Origin: an uncultured Sphingobacteriales bacterium
Lineage (GTDB): Bacteria > Bacteroidota > Bacteroidia > Chitinophagales > Chitinophagaceae
DNA length: 64,000 nt
Direction: 5' to 3'
NCBI GenBank assembly: GCA_937871285.1
Contig: CALMQS010000068.1
Coordinates: 45,838 to 109,837 of the forward strand
This document shows, piece after piece, positions 43,838-52,821 of the stretch; within the stretch, counting starts at the first letter, position 1; each line of letters begins with the position of its first letter. The notes beneath the pieces were generated by a model. That model saw only the letters and a program-made list of their open reading frames with translations, had not been told where the DNA came from and made no database searches. Position numbers and translations under genes: made by a program.

Positions 43838-46183
43838 TCAAATAGGTCTCGCCTGCTTTGGCCGGTGTAAAACAACCAATAATACCGGTAATAACACCAG
43901 GTTGGTTATTGTAGCGGAAAGAAGGGTAAGTGACGTAAGCCACCCAAGCGCTTTGGTGCCACCGAAACCGCTGAAAATAAAAATGCTGAATCCCGCAATT
44001 AATACCAGGGAGGTATAAATAATACTGATGCCTGTATGATGGATAGTTTGCAGGATAGTAGGTTTAACCATATTATTATTAGCCGGTAATTCCTGACGGT
44101 AATTAACTAAAAAACGAATCGTTACATCTATAGCAATACCCAAAGCAATGCCGAATATTAAAACTGTTGATGGTTTAAGCGGAATGCCTGCCCATCCCAT
44201 AATACCGGCGGTAAGCATGAGCGGAACAATATTAGGGATCAGGGAGCAGATCAATATTCTTACCGATTTAAAAAGATAGAGCATGCAGAGGGCTATCAGT
44301 AAAAATGCCCACATGATGCTTTCCTGTAGCCCGCTTATAATGAAACGGCTTCCTTCCAAGAACGTAACGCTGGTACCGGTAAACTGTACATTGTATTTTG
44401 TTGAGTCAAAAAGCACATCCGATCTTTTTTTGATATCGTCTAATATGGGCGGCAGCTTTTTGCTTCCCACATCAGCCATGTTAACGCTAATACGGGTTTT
44501 TTGCCGGGTACTGTCCATAAAAGCGTTCATAAGCTGCTGAAATGTATTTGTACTACCGGCACTGTCGCTGCCTTTATTCACTTTCAGGTAGTCATTCACA
44601 AATGCCCCATCAAAAGCATTAGGCAGGGCATAGTTGGCGCTATCTCCATCATAAAACCCCTGCTTCGCAAATTTTAATGCTTCAACAAGCGATAAAGGCC
44701 GGGCCATTTCGGGCCTGGCGGCAATGTACTGTGAGAGTGAATCTATTTTCTGAAAAATATCCAGCGCCTTCATACCCACAAAGCCGTATTTCTTTTTTGT
44801 ATCTACAATAATCTCTAAGGGCATAATGCCTTTAAAATGCTTTTCAAAAAACTTCAGATCAGTATAAATTTTATCGGTTTGGGGTATATCATCAACCATA
44901 TGCCCTACCGATACCAGCCGGAACATACCTGAAATGGAAAATATAATAATCAAACCGGTAACCATATAAATCGTCCTGGTATGATTGAATACCCATTTCT
45001 CCACCAGGGTAAGCACGTTATCCAGCCACTTTGTTTCGAGGTATTTTACATGTTTGATTTTAGGGGCAGGTAAATAGCTCAGCGCCGCGGGAATAGCAGC
45101 CAGTGAAATAAAAAAGATAGCCATTATGCTAATGCCCGCTACCATGCCAAACTCCTTTAATATGGCGCTTTTGGTTAAAGCAAATACAGCAAACCCGATA
45201 GCGGCTGAAATATTACAAAACAGGGTTACAATACCCATGCGGCCTACCATTTCCACGAGTGCACTCTGCTTTTCGCCCGTATTAAGCCATGCCGTATGAT
45301 ATTTATTCAGAAAGTAAATACAATTGGGGATACCAATGACTACGATCAGCGGAGGTATTAATGCCGTTAGCAAGCTGATGTTATATCCAAAAAGGTGCAT
45401 GATGCCCATGCTCCATATTACACCTGTTATTACTACTCCCAATGACAGTACCGTAGCGCTTACCGACCTGAAGAACAGCATGAGGATTACAGCAGAAATT
45501 AAAACGGAGCCAATCAGGAACCAGCGCATTTCCTTTTCTACCTTAATGGCCATATTGGTGCGTATGAGCGGTAGCCCGCTGATATGTATTTCAATATTAT
45601 GCTTTTCACCAAAATCGTAAGCAAGCGACTCAATTTGTGCAATTACTTTTTCCCTTGCTTTGGAGCCCAGTACCTCTTTGTTGATGCGTACGCCAATAAG
45701 GTAGGCCTTCGTTTCAGGATTGTACAGCAACCCTTTATAAAAAGGGAGGGAATAAAAAATATCAACAGCGCTGTCAATGTCGTGCCGGGATAATGTTTGT
45801 TGAGGGAACACCGGTTTTACATCTAACTTTTGGGTACTGTTGTTTTTAACGAGATCAACCGCCCCGGCCACGCTTAGTACGCCTTCTACTTTATCTATCG
45901 CTTTTAATGCTTTACACAACCCGGCGTAATCATTAAATACCTTTTCTTCAAACAGACTATCCGTTTTGCAGCCAATAACCAGCATATTACCATCATCACC
46001 AAACTGTTCTTTAAAATCAAGGTATTGTTTATACAGCGGGTTATCCACAGGGATGGTTCTCACAAACTCGTAACTGATACTTACCTTCAAAGCATGATAC
46101 AGCATGAAGGCTGTGCTAACCAATAATACAACTAAAAGTGCCAGGCGATAACGCAATACAAACTTCCCGATCTTTTGCCACAT
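43838..46183 (-). CDS. RND-superfamily (MMPL-type) exporter
   Basis: A 781-residue membrane protein with two repeats, each one helix, a large extracytoplasmic loop and five helices, 12 membrane helices in total. Typical segments are WFLIGSVLISAVILMLFF, PPLIVVIGIPNCIYFLNKYH (helix 4) and the second-half counterpart FGIALGIAIDVTIRFLVNYR. The Asp in AIDVTIRF corresponds to proton-relay acidic residues of RND proteins. Substrates may be lipids or hydrophobic compounds; this is not shown by sequence. There is no membrane-fusion protein or outer-membrane channel next to it. It is divergent from recO. Confidence 0.85.
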   Translation of the reverse strand: MWQKIGKFVLRYRLALLVVLLVSTAFMLYHALKVSISYEFVRTIPVDNPLYKQYLDFKEQFGDDGNMLVIGCKTDSLFEEKVFNDYAGLCKALKAIDKVEGVLSVAGAVDLVKNNSTQKLDVKPVFPQQTLSRHDIDSAVDIFYSLPFYKGLLYNPETKAYLIGVRINKEVLGSKAREKVIAQIESLAYDFGEKHNIEIHISGLPLIRTNMAIKVEKEMRWFLIGSVLISAVILMLFFRSVSATVLSLGVVITGVIWSMGIMHLFGYNISLLTALIPPLIVVIGIPNCIYFLNKYHTAWLNTGEKQSALVEMVGRMGIVTLFCNISAAIGFAVFALTKSAILKEFGMVAGISIMAIFFISLAAIPAALSYLPAPKIKHVKYLETKWLDNVLTLVEKWVFNHTRTIYMVTGLIIIFSISGMFRLVSVGHMVDDIPQTDKIYTDLKFFEKHFKGIMPLEIIVDTKKKYGFVGMKALDIFQKIDSLSQYIAARPEMARPLSLVEALKFAKQGFYDGDSANYALPNAFDGAFVNDYLKVNKGSDSAGSTNTFQQLMNAFMDSTRQKTRISVNMADVGSKKLPPILDDIKKRSDVLFDSTKYNVQFTGTSVTFLEGSRFIISGLQESIMWAFLLIALCMLYLFKSVRILICSLIPNIVPLMLTAGIMGWAGIPLKPSTVLIFGIALGIAIDVTIRFLVNYRQELPANNNMVKPTILQTIHHTGISIIYTSLVLIAGFSIFIFSGFGGTKALGWLTSLTLLSATITNLVLLPVLLVVLHRPKQARPI

Positions 46184-46289
46184 GATGTTGCAGTTGAATT
46201 TTACGAAAATGCAAAGAAACTTATTTTTTGGGGGGCATCGCTGTTTTTTTAAAATGGAGCTTTATATCTTAGCTTTACCCTTCAATTAT

Positions 46290-47024
46290 ATGGTTCATAC
46301 CACAAAGGGCATCGTGCTGCGTACTGTTTCCTATGGCGAAACCTCGGTGATAGCGCTGTTGTATACCGAATTGTTCGGACTACAGTCCTACATCGTTAAT
46401 GGCCTGCGCAGTGCTAAAAAATCTTCCGTAAAAAGCAATTTGTTTCAGCCTTCCGCTATTCTCGAAATGGAGGTGTACCATAATGAATTAAAGAACCTGC
46501 AAAGAATAAAGGAAGTAAGGTGGCATTATCTTTACCAGCAGGTTTTTTTTAATATACCCAAAAATGCCGTAGCGCTTTTTATAACAGAGTTACTGCAAAA
46601 AGTGATCAGGCAACCTGAACACAATCCCGATCTGTATAACTTTATTGAAGATGCGTATATACAATTAGACAGGGCGGATACCAGGGTTACCGCGGGTTAT
46701 CCTTTATTTTTTGCCCTGCACCTCACTTCGTTTTTTGGTTTTGGTATAAGAGATGAATACACGTCACAAAAGAAAATATTAGACCTCCGTGAAGGAGAAT
46801 TCGTGAAAGCGCTTCCCGTACACCCTTATTACATAGAAGAACAAGCCAGTGCTGTTATATCACAACTGCTAAAGGTGATGCATCCCTACGAACTGCATAA
46901 TATTAACCTGCCCCTTACTGTTAGACGGGAGCTGCTTGAGTATATATTACAATTTTACGCTTTGCATATACAGGATTTCGGAACAATGAAAACACTTCTC
47001 GTGCTGCAGGAAATACTGGCATAG
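46290..47024 (+). CDS. recO: DNA repair protein RecO
   Basis: A 244-residue protein with the RecO start MVHTTKGIVLRTVSYGETSVIALLYTE (OB-fold) and VNGLRSAKKSSVKSNLFQPSAIL. The C-terminal half is the helical domain; the zinc-finger cysteines of some RecO proteins are missing, as is common in Bacteroidota. RecO works with RecR and RecF to load RecA on single-stranded DNA coated with SSB. The long frame from 46182 overlaps the divergent promoter region; the ATG at 46290 gives the normal N-terminus. Confidence 0.9.
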   Translation: MVHTTKGIVLRTVSYGETSVIALLYTELFGLQSYIVNGLRSAKKSSVKSNLFQPSAILEMEVYHNELKNLQRIKEVRWHYLYQQVFFNIPKNAVALFITELLQKVIRQPEHNPDLYNFIEDAYIQLDRADTRVTAGYPLFFALHLTSFFGFGIRDEYTSQKKILDLREGEFVKALPVHPYYIEEQASAVISQLLKVMHPYELHNINLPLTVRRELLEYILQFYALHIQDFGTMKTLLVLQEILA

Positions 47025-47230
47025 AAGGATACAAAGCAGCAGGAACCTTAAATCCGAAGCAGGAAATTCGAAATCCCAAATACAATCATAAACTACAAAC
47101 GATAAACCACAAATCAAAAACGCGGAAGAAGGCTATCAGCTATGAGCAGCGCAAAAAAAGGCACTCAGCCAATCGCTAAGAGTTAACCGCCGATAGCTCA
47201 CACCTGACTGATACTTTATCGCTGCAATCC
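47025..47230. repeat. Intergenic spacer with dispersed repeats
   Basis: It contains an inverted copy of the 10242-10268 segment (about 47050-47076) and the ATAAACCACAAA-type repeat (47085-47115) that also occurs at 716-740 and 806-832. No gene is seen. Confidence 0.6.
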
Positions 47231-48268
47231 CTATGCTATTTCCCAAACCTCCCTTCCTCTTAACAGCTTATCTAAATCGCCCCGGCCCTTAGCGGCTATC
47301 GCTTCTTCTATCTGCATTGCCATTACATCTTCATAACAGGCTCTTTCCGTTTCATAAAAAACACCAAAAGGACGTGGCAAATGCCCTTCTGCGGAAGGGT
47401 CATCAAACATCCTTACAAGAACCTGTGCTTTATAAAAATCCTTTTCATCGTGTATCCAAAGATCGTCTTCATTTAAGCCATTACCCAGTTCAACGGCAAC
47501 CGGCTTAAAGCCATCTAATTTTATGCCTTTGTTCTTCGCGGCACCAAATATCAGCGGCTTTCCCTGTTCCAGAAAAATGGATTGTTCGGGTTTGGAACTT
47601 TTATCCGTGAACATTTCAAAAGCGCCGTCATTAAAAATGTTGCAGTTCTGGTATATTTCTAAAAAGGAGGCGCCTTTATGGGCGTGGCTGCGTACCAGCA
47701 TCTCCTGCAAATGCTTTGGGTCGCGATCCATACTGCGGGCAACAAAAGTAGCGTCTGCTCCCATGGCCAGCGCCAGCGGGTTAAAGGGGTGGTCTATACT
47801 GCCTAAGGGGGTTGATTTGGTAATTTTATGCTGTTCGGAGGTAGGCGAATATTGCCCTTTGGTTAACCCGTATATCTGGTTATTGAACAATAACATGTTT
47901 ACGTCAAAATTACGGCGTAACAAATGAATGGTATGATTGCCGCCAATACTCAGGGCATCCCCGTCACCCGCAACGATCCATACACTCAGCTCCGGCCTTG
48001 AAGCCTTTAAACCGGATGCAATGGCAGTAGCTCTTCCATGAATGGAATGCATTCCGTAAGTATTCATATAATAGGGAAAGCGCGATGAACAACCAATACC
48101 TGAAATAATGACTATATTTTCCCTGGGAACGCCTATGCCGGGCATTACTTTCTGTACCTGCGCTAATATGGAATAGTCACCACAACCCGGGCACCATCTT
48201 ACTTCCTGGTCGGTAGTAAAATCCTTTGCGGTTAACGTGGGTTGGGAAGAAAGGGCTGTTGTACTCAT
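47231..48268 (-). CDS. korB: 2-oxoacid:ferredoxin oxidoreductase, beta subunit
   Basis: A 345-residue thiamine-diphosphate subunit. VRWCPGCGDYSIL and GIGCSSRFPYYMNTYGMHS bind cofactor and substrate, and the TPP/Mg motif is GDGDALSIGGNHTIHLLRRN. It catalyses oxidative decarboxylation of 2-oxoglutarate or a related acid together with an alpha subunit. The alpha gene (korA), normally just upstream, is not in the window on either side, which is unusual. Two in-frame ATG codons (48274 and 48268) are possible; a TAATTTTG -7 element at 48286-48293 precedes both. Confidence 0.88.
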   Translation of the reverse strand: MSTTALSSQPTLTAKDFTTDQEVRWCPGCGDYSILAQVQKVMPGIGVPRENIVIISGIGCSSRFPYYMNTYGMHSIHGRATAIASGLKASRPELSVWIVAGDGDALSIGGNHTIHLLRRNFDVNMLLFNNQIYGLTKGQYSPTSEQHKITKSTPLGSIDHPFNPLALAMGADATFVARSMDRDPKHLQEMLVRSHAHKGASFLEIYQNCNIFNDGAFEMFTDKSSKPEQSIFLEQGKPLIFGAAKNKGIKLDGFKPVAVELGNGLNEDDLWIHDEKDFYKAQVLVRMFDDPSAEGHLPRPFGVFYETERACYEDVMAMQIEEAIAAKGRGDLDKLLRGREVWEIA

Positions 48269-48285
48269 GATCATTGAAATAACAG

Positions 48286-48293
48286 CAAAATTA
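48286..48293 (-). promoter_or_regulatory. -7 promoter element TAATTTTG of korB
   Basis: On the minus strand TAATTTTG lies 17 bases before the ATG at 48268 (11 before the ATG at 48274). It suggests korB is transcribed on its own. Confidence 0.45.
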
Positions 48294-48408
48294 AGACTAT
48301 ACGATCACAATGTGCCCCCAAACGGCTTCCCTTATGGTAACATTCTCCTAAAATCGTAAATGGAAAACAAAAGCAGGTGCCAGCCCTGCAGATTGACCTG
48401 GCTGTGTT

Positions 48409-49116
48409 TTATTGCCGGGTATTGCTGCCAAAAACTTTTTTGAGCAGGTCGGTTACCCTTGCGGCAGGGTCTTGCCTGATCTTCAGCTCCTCCTGTCCTA
48501 CTTCATAAAAAATCCCTGCCAGCGATCTTTCAGTAACATAGGCAGCCAGGTTGGTATTTACCGGGTTAGCTGCAAATTTATTATATGCCGTAAATACATC
48601 ATTCCAGTATTTGGTAGCGTCTACCTTCGTTAATGCTTTTTCAATAACAGGGCGAAAAGCATTGGTCAAAGGAAGCGTGGTTTTACCCCTGAAATAATCG
48701 GTAGCTGCATAATCTCCGCCTTTTAGTATGCCAAGGGCATCCGTAATGGTCATTTCTTTGATAGCATTAACAAAAATAGGTGTAGCAGATTTGGCCGCAT
48801 CCTCGGCGGCCCTGTTCATCGAGAGCACAGCTTTATCCACGAGGCTGCCCAGCCCGATATTTCTTAACGTGCTTTCTACTTTCTGAGCTTCTTCCGGCAT
48901 CAGTATCTTAACGGCGGCATTGCTAAAAAACCCATCGGCCGCTGCCAGTTTTCCGGTACCGTTTTGCGTTCCGATGCGCAGGGCTTCTTTTAGGCCGGAC
49001 GCTATTTCGGCAGAAGTTAAACCGGTTGAGCCGGTATTCATTCCGCTTAACACCTGCTGCGCGGTTTCGCAGCCGGTTAGTAAACAAAACGCGGCGATTG
49101 TTAGTAGTACTTTCAT
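48409..49116 (-). CDS. DUF4197 lipoprotein
   Basis: A 235-residue protein with lipobox CLLTGC (lipidated Cys16). Hallmarks of DUF4197 are LTSAEIASGLKEALRIG, DGFFSNAAVKILMPEEAQKVES, ITDALGILKGGDYAATDYFRG and ERSLAGIFYEVGQEE. The family is widespread and of unknown function. It lies in the same orientation as the aminotransferase gene upstream (44 bases), so the two could be cotranscribed. Confidence 0.88.
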   Translation of the reverse strand: MKVLLTIAAFCLLTGCETAQQVLSGMNTGSTGLTSAEIASGLKEALRIGTQNGTGKLAAADGFFSNAAVKILMPEEAQKVESTLRNIGLGSLVDKAVLSMNRAAEDAAKSATPIFVNAIKEMTITDALGILKGGDYAATDYFRGKTTLPLTNAFRPVIEKALTKVDATKYWNDVFTAYNKFAANPVNTNLAAYVTERSLAGIFYEVGQEELKIRQDPAARVTDLLKKVFGSNTRQ

Positions 49117-49160
49117 AAAAGTTATTGCAGGTTTTTGAAAAGGATGGTATGGTAATAAAA

Positions 49161-50471
49161 CTATTTCAGTTTACGCAATGCCAGAGCCAGTGAGTTAAGC
49201 ATGGCATCAATTTCTTCTTTTTTACAGGCTCCCACGCTTAGCCGGTACCAACTGGAATCTTTTGACGCGCCGAATGCATAGAACGGAACGAGGGCAATAC
49301 CCGCTTCATTGAGCAGGTAGCCGGTAACATCTTTTTGCTGCTCAAGCAGGTGCTCCGAGGCTGTTTTCATGCCTCTCGCTGTTATCCTAACGGTAAGATA
49401 AATGGCCGCCTGGGGCGCAATGGCATCCACCGGCAATCCTTCCGCTTTCAACCGCATAAAGCCATCGTATATGCTTTGCAGCCGGAGTGATATTTCGGCT
49501 TTAAAGTGCTGCAGGTAATTATTAACTTCATCGTATTGCAGCAGGAACCGGGCTACCGCTTTTTGCTCCGCCATAGGCGCCCAGGCGCCTACATGCGAAA
49601 GGATGGCTTTCATTTTGCTCATGATCGCCTCCGGCCCCATAGCCCACCCTACTCTTACACCTGTGGCAGCAAAGCATTTGCTTATGGCATCAATGTAAAC
49701 CGTATAGGCTTTCATTTGCGGGCGGAGGGATACCGGGTCGTAATGCCGGATATCGCCATACGTAAGCTGCCAGTACATTTGATCGTACAACACATATAGC
49801 TTTTTTTCTCCTGCCCCACGTCTTTTATTTTCTTCCAGTACCATATCGCAAATAGCCTCAAGCGCCTCCTTGGTAAAAGTAGTGCCTGTTGGATTTTGGG
49901 GCGAGCAAAGGGCTAATATTACCGCATCTTTAATATGCGGTGCGATATCTGCTGCCGTTGGCATGAAATTATTTGCGGCGCCGGCTTCTACTTCGCAATG
50001 AATGCCTTCAACAAAATGCGTATAATGATTGTTGTTCCAGGAAGGAACGGCGTAAATGATCTTATCGTCTTTATCAGCGATCGTTCTAAAAAAGGCGTAG
50101 ATCAGCGGCCGTCCACCGGATGCTACCAATATTTCGGAGGTATTGTATACCAACCCTTCTTTCTGCTGCAGGAAAGCCGCAATAGCTTCCCGAAGGTCAA
50201 CATTGCCTTCTGCCGCCGGGTAATTGGTATAATGTTTACGGTAAGCGGCTATAATTTCATTCTCCAGCTCTTTTGGGATGGGAAAAATGTCAGGATCAAA
50301 ATCGCCAATCGTAAAATTGTATATTTTTTCTCCCTGTTTTATTTTCTCCCGTATTTCACCACCCAGTTTAACGATTTCCGAGCCAATTAAGGTTTCTGCA
50401 AGCTGCGAAAAATGCTCCTCAGGCGTAACGGTGTCCTGAACCAATTCCTGCTGTTGTGCTTTACTTTCCAT
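49161..50471 (-). CDS. Class I/II pyridoxal-phosphate aminotransferase
   Basis: A 436-residue fold-type I aminotransferase. SPQNPTGT (about residues 190-197), LYDQMYW (Asp230 and Tyr233 contact the cofactor), DAISKCF with the Schiff-base Lys265, and RVGWAMGP are visible. The substrate is probably an aspartate- or aromatic-type amino acid, but this cannot be settled. The first 20 residues (MESKAQQQELVQDTVTPEEH) are a short polar extension. The ATG at 50471 is preferred because a TAATTTTG -7 element ends six bases upstream; upstream codons would lie before the transcript start. Confidence 0.87.
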   Translation of the reverse strand: MESKAQQQELVQDTVTPEEHFSQLAETLIGSEIVKLGGEIREKIKQGEKIYNFTIGDFDPDIFPIPKELENEIIAAYRKHYTNYPAAEGNVDLREAIAAFLQQKEGLVYNTSEILVASGGRPLIYAFFRTIADKDDKIIYAVPSWNNNHYTHFVEGIHCEVEAGAANNFMPTAADIAPHIKDAVILALCSPQNPTGTTFTKEALEAICDMVLEENKRRGAGEKKLYVLYDQMYWQLTYGDIRHYDPVSLRPQMKAYTVYIDAISKCFAATGVRVGWAMGPEAIMSKMKAILSHVGAWAPMAEQKAVARFLLQYDEVNNYLQHFKAEISLRLQSIYDGFMRLKAEGLPVDAIAPQAAIYLTVRITARGMKTASEHLLEQQKDVTGYLLNEAGIALVPFYAFGASKDSSWYRLSVGACKKEEIDAMLNSLALALRKLK

Positions 50472-50477
50472 ATTGCG

Positions 50478-50485
50478 CAAAATTA
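50478..50485 (-). promoter_or_regulatory. -7 promoter element TAATTTTG of the aminotransferase gene
   Basis: TAATTTTG on the minus strand, six bases before the ATG at 50471. A GGAGG purine run (50487-50491) lies upstream of this element and therefore cannot act as a ribosome-binding site for it. Confidence 0.5.
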
Positions 50486-50495
50486 CCTCCTGCAA

Positions 50496-50761
50496 AGAGA
50501 GGAGCCAAGATTATTTTGAGGGGGGTATTCGGTAATGACTGAGAATGAAGTCACATATAAAAACCTGCCTACGCTTTGCAGCAGCCGTAGCTTTACCGCA
50601 GGCTGCAAAGCTTCGGCGGACGAAGGCGGAGAGGGTGGGATTTCTTTCAGTGATCCCCAACGCCTGCGGCGGGCGGGCTTAAGCCGGTAAATGACCGTTC
50701 GCTTCGCTCACTTCCATTTTTGTTTCCACTCACTTTGCAAAGCAGACTTTGCACGCTCGTG
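50496..50761. repeat. Spacer with partial tRNA 3-prime copy and long nested inverted repeat
   Basis: No gene is seen. Around 50626-50644 the sequence GCGGAGAGGGTGGGATT is nearly the same as the 3-prime end of the adjacent tRNA-Ser (GCGGAGAGGGCGGGATT). The arms 50681-50696 and 50790-50805 are inverted (15 of 16), and a second pair inside them (50715-50729 with 50759-50773) is also inverted. This could be a degraded integration scar next to the tRNA gene. Confidence 0.5.
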
Positions 50762-50792
50762 AAAACAAAAATGCCCCGCTGATGCGCGGGGT
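50762..50792 (-). terminator. Intrinsic terminator of tRNA-Ser
   Basis: CCCCGC and GCGGGG (50775-50792) form a stem just downstream of the tRNA on the minus strand, followed by CATTTTTGTTTTC as T-tract. Confidence 0.7.
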
Positions 50793-50806
50793 CATTTACT
50801 GGCTTG

Positions 50807-50893
50807 CGGAGAGGGCGGGATTCGAACCCGCGATACAGTTTCCCGTATACACACTTTCCAGGCGTGCTCCTTCAACCACTCGGACACCTCTCC
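50807..50893 (-). tRNA. tRNA-Ser (anticodon GGA)
   Basis: An 87-base class II tRNA. The acceptor stem pairs GGAGAGG at the 5-prime end (50893-50887) with CCTCTCC at the 3-prime end, with discriminator G. The D arm has GGTTGAAGG, the anticodon loop reads CTGGAAAG with anticodon GGA, a long variable arm TACGGGAAACTGTATC follows, and the T arm reads GGGTTCGAATCCC. The long variable arm plus discriminator G identifies serine. CCA is not encoded. Confidence 0.95.
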
Positions 50894-50952
50894 TTTTTTT
50901 GAAGGACTGCAAAAATAGCATTATTAGCCATTGGCCTCAAGCATGGATACAT

Positions 50953-51999
50953 TTATTTTTCCGTAAGCTCCCCTTTTAAAGAAGTTTCTAATAGTTGCCT
51001 TACTTTTTCTGCGGTCAGCCCCTGTTGTCCCAGTAATACCATCAATTTGGTAACTGCCGCTTCAAAAGTTATGTCGTGCCCGCTAACAACCCCTGCTTCC
51101 AGGAGATGCGCGCTGGTTGCATAGCGTCCCAACTCCACCGATCCGCCATCACATTGCGTTCTGTCTAACACGATCACACCCTCATGAATGGCCCGTTTCA
51201 GCTCAGCTATAAACCACGGCGCCGTAATCGTATTTCCATTACCAAAAGCTTCCAGGATCACTGCTTTTAACCCGGGCGTTTCCAAAAGAGCATGTACCAC
51301 AGCGGTTGTAATGCCGGGAAACATTTTAAGCACGGCTATATTGCCATTTAACCGGGTATTAATATGGAAGGGCTGCTGCGGGTGTTGCAGGATGAGGTGG
51401 TTATTATATTTTATATCTATCCCCGCTTCAGCCAACGGGGGATAGTTCAGCGAATTAAACGCCTCAAATTTTTCTGTATTATATTTTTTCGTGCGGTTTC
51501 CCCTGAACAAATAATAGTCGAAGTAAATGCATACTTCCGGCACCAGCGCTTTACCATCTTTTTTTGCCGCGGCAATTTCCATAGCAGTAATAATATTTTC
51601 CCTGGCATCGGTTCGTATTTCGCCTATAGGTAACTGGGAGCCGGTAAGAATTACGGGCTTACCTAAGTTATCAAGCATAAAGCTCAATGCCGAAGCGGTA
51701 AAAGCCATGGTATCGGAGCCATGCAGTATAATGAAGCCGTCATAATCTGCGTAACGGGAATAAATAATATCCGCCAGCTCAATCCAAATCTCCGGCGACA
51801 TATTGGAAGAGTCTATCGGCGGATGAAAAGCGTGCATATCAAAGGTATACCCCAGTTTGGCGATCTCCGGTATATGGTATTTTATTTCGCGAAAACCCAT
51901 AGGAACCAAGGCGCCTGTGGCATTGTCAAAAGCCATCCCAATGGTACCCCCGGTATAAATGATGAATAATTTTGCGCCGGGCGAAGAAGCAGCGGACAT
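50953..51999 (-). CDS. ansA: Type I L-asparaginase
   Basis: A 348-residue cytoplasmic asparaginase that hydrolyses L-asparagine to aspartate and ammonia. The two catalytic triad segments are IYTGGTIGM (Thr near residue 17) and ILHGSDTMAFTASALS (Thr-Asp of the HGSDT motif); LTGSQLPIGEIRTDARENI is typical of the AnsA group. There is no signal peptide, so it is the low-affinity cytoplasmic type. It follows tatD by three bases and should be in one transcript with bshA and tatD. Confidence 0.92.
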   Translation of the reverse strand: MSAASSPGAKLFIIYTGGTIGMAFDNATGALVPMGFREIKYHIPEIAKLGYTFDMHAFHPPIDSSNMSPEIWIELADIIYSRYADYDGFIILHGSDTMAFTASALSFMLDNLGKPVILTGSQLPIGEIRTDARENIITAMEIAAAKKDGKALVPEVCIYFDYYLFRGNRTKKYNTEKFEAFNSLNYPPLAEAGIDIKYNNHLILQHPQQPFHINTRLNGNIAVLKMFPGITTAVVHALLETPGLKAVILEAFGNGNTITAPWFIAELKRAIHEGVIVLDRTQCDGGSVELGRYATSAHLLEAGVVSGHDITFEAAVTKLMVLLGQQGLTAEKVRQLLETSLKGELTEK

Positions 52000-52002
52000 A
52001 TT

Positions 52003-52776
52003 TTAACCCTTATTTTGAAAAACGAAAGTAGCATTTGCGGTGGTGATCCGCGCAATTTCTTCGGGAGAAGTGTTTTTGATTTCCGCCAATGCCGCTATAA
52101 TGTATTTTAAATACCCGCTTTCATTTCTTTTGCCGCGTTTGGGCACGGGCGCCAGGTAAGGTGCATCGGTTTCCAGCACTATGTGGTCAAGACTGATATG
52201 CTTTAGCACTTCGGGCAGCCCCGATTTTTTATAGGTAAGCACGCCCCCGATGCCGAGGTAAAAGCCAAGGGAAATGATCTGCTCCGCTTCTTCCCGGCTT
52301 CCGCCAAAGCAGTGAAAAATCCCTTTCAGCGCGCTGCCTTTGTATTCCGATACCACGTCAATACATTGCCGCATGGCATCTCTTGTATGTATTACTATGG
52401 GTAACCCGTATTGCAGCGCCAATGCTGTTTGCCGCCGGAATGCTTCATACTGCTCTCTTTCAAAAGTCCGGTCCCAGTAAAAATCAAGTCCTATTTCACC
52501 AACGGCCGCAAAGCTCCTTTTTTGTAACCAGCTTTCTACTGCCTGTAATGCTTCTTTATAATCCGCATTAACGGAGCACGGATGCAACCCCATCATAGCG
52601 ATACAAACACCGGGGTATTTTGCTTCTAACTGCAGCATCGCTTCAATGGAAGAACGATCAATATTGGGAAGAAAGAATTGCCGGACACTTTCCTGCTGCG
52701 CATTCGCAATTACCTGTTCTATATCATTTTCAAATTCCTCCGCATACAGGTGGCAATGGGTATCAATAATGGTCAT
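52003..52776 (-). CDS. tatD: TatD-family metal-dependent DNase
   Basis: A 257-residue TIM-barrel hydrolase. Metal ligands are visible in IDTHCHLY (His7, His9), AVGEIGLDFYW (Glu), VIHTRDA (His), GIFHCFGGS (His) and LETDAPYLAP (Asp). Members of the family are 3-prime exonucleases or deoxyribonucleases involved in DNA turnover. Length is normal. The gene lies between bshA (45 bases upstream) and ansA (3 bases downstream). Confidence 0.93.
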   Translation of the reverse strand: MTIIDTHCHLYAEEFENDIEQVIANAQQESVRQFFLPNIDRSSIEAMLQLEAKYPGVCIAMMGLHPCSVNADYKEALQAVESWLQKRSFAAVGEIGLDFYWDRTFEREQYEAFRRQTALALQYGLPIVIHTRDAMRQCIDVVSEYKGSALKGIFHCFGGSREEAEQIISLGFYLGIGGVLTYKKSGLPEVLKHISLDHIVLETDAPYLAPVPKRGKRNESGYLKYIIAALAEIKNTSPEEIARITTANATFVFQNKG

Positions 52777-52821
52777 GGTTTTTCTTTACGTCTCCGTTTT
52801 GATATTTATCGCTTTGCCTTT

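Noticed and set aside
50749..50979. A 76-residue open frame on the plus strand
   Set aside because: It runs through tRNA-Ser in antisense; its residues come from the tRNA and terminator, a common false gene.
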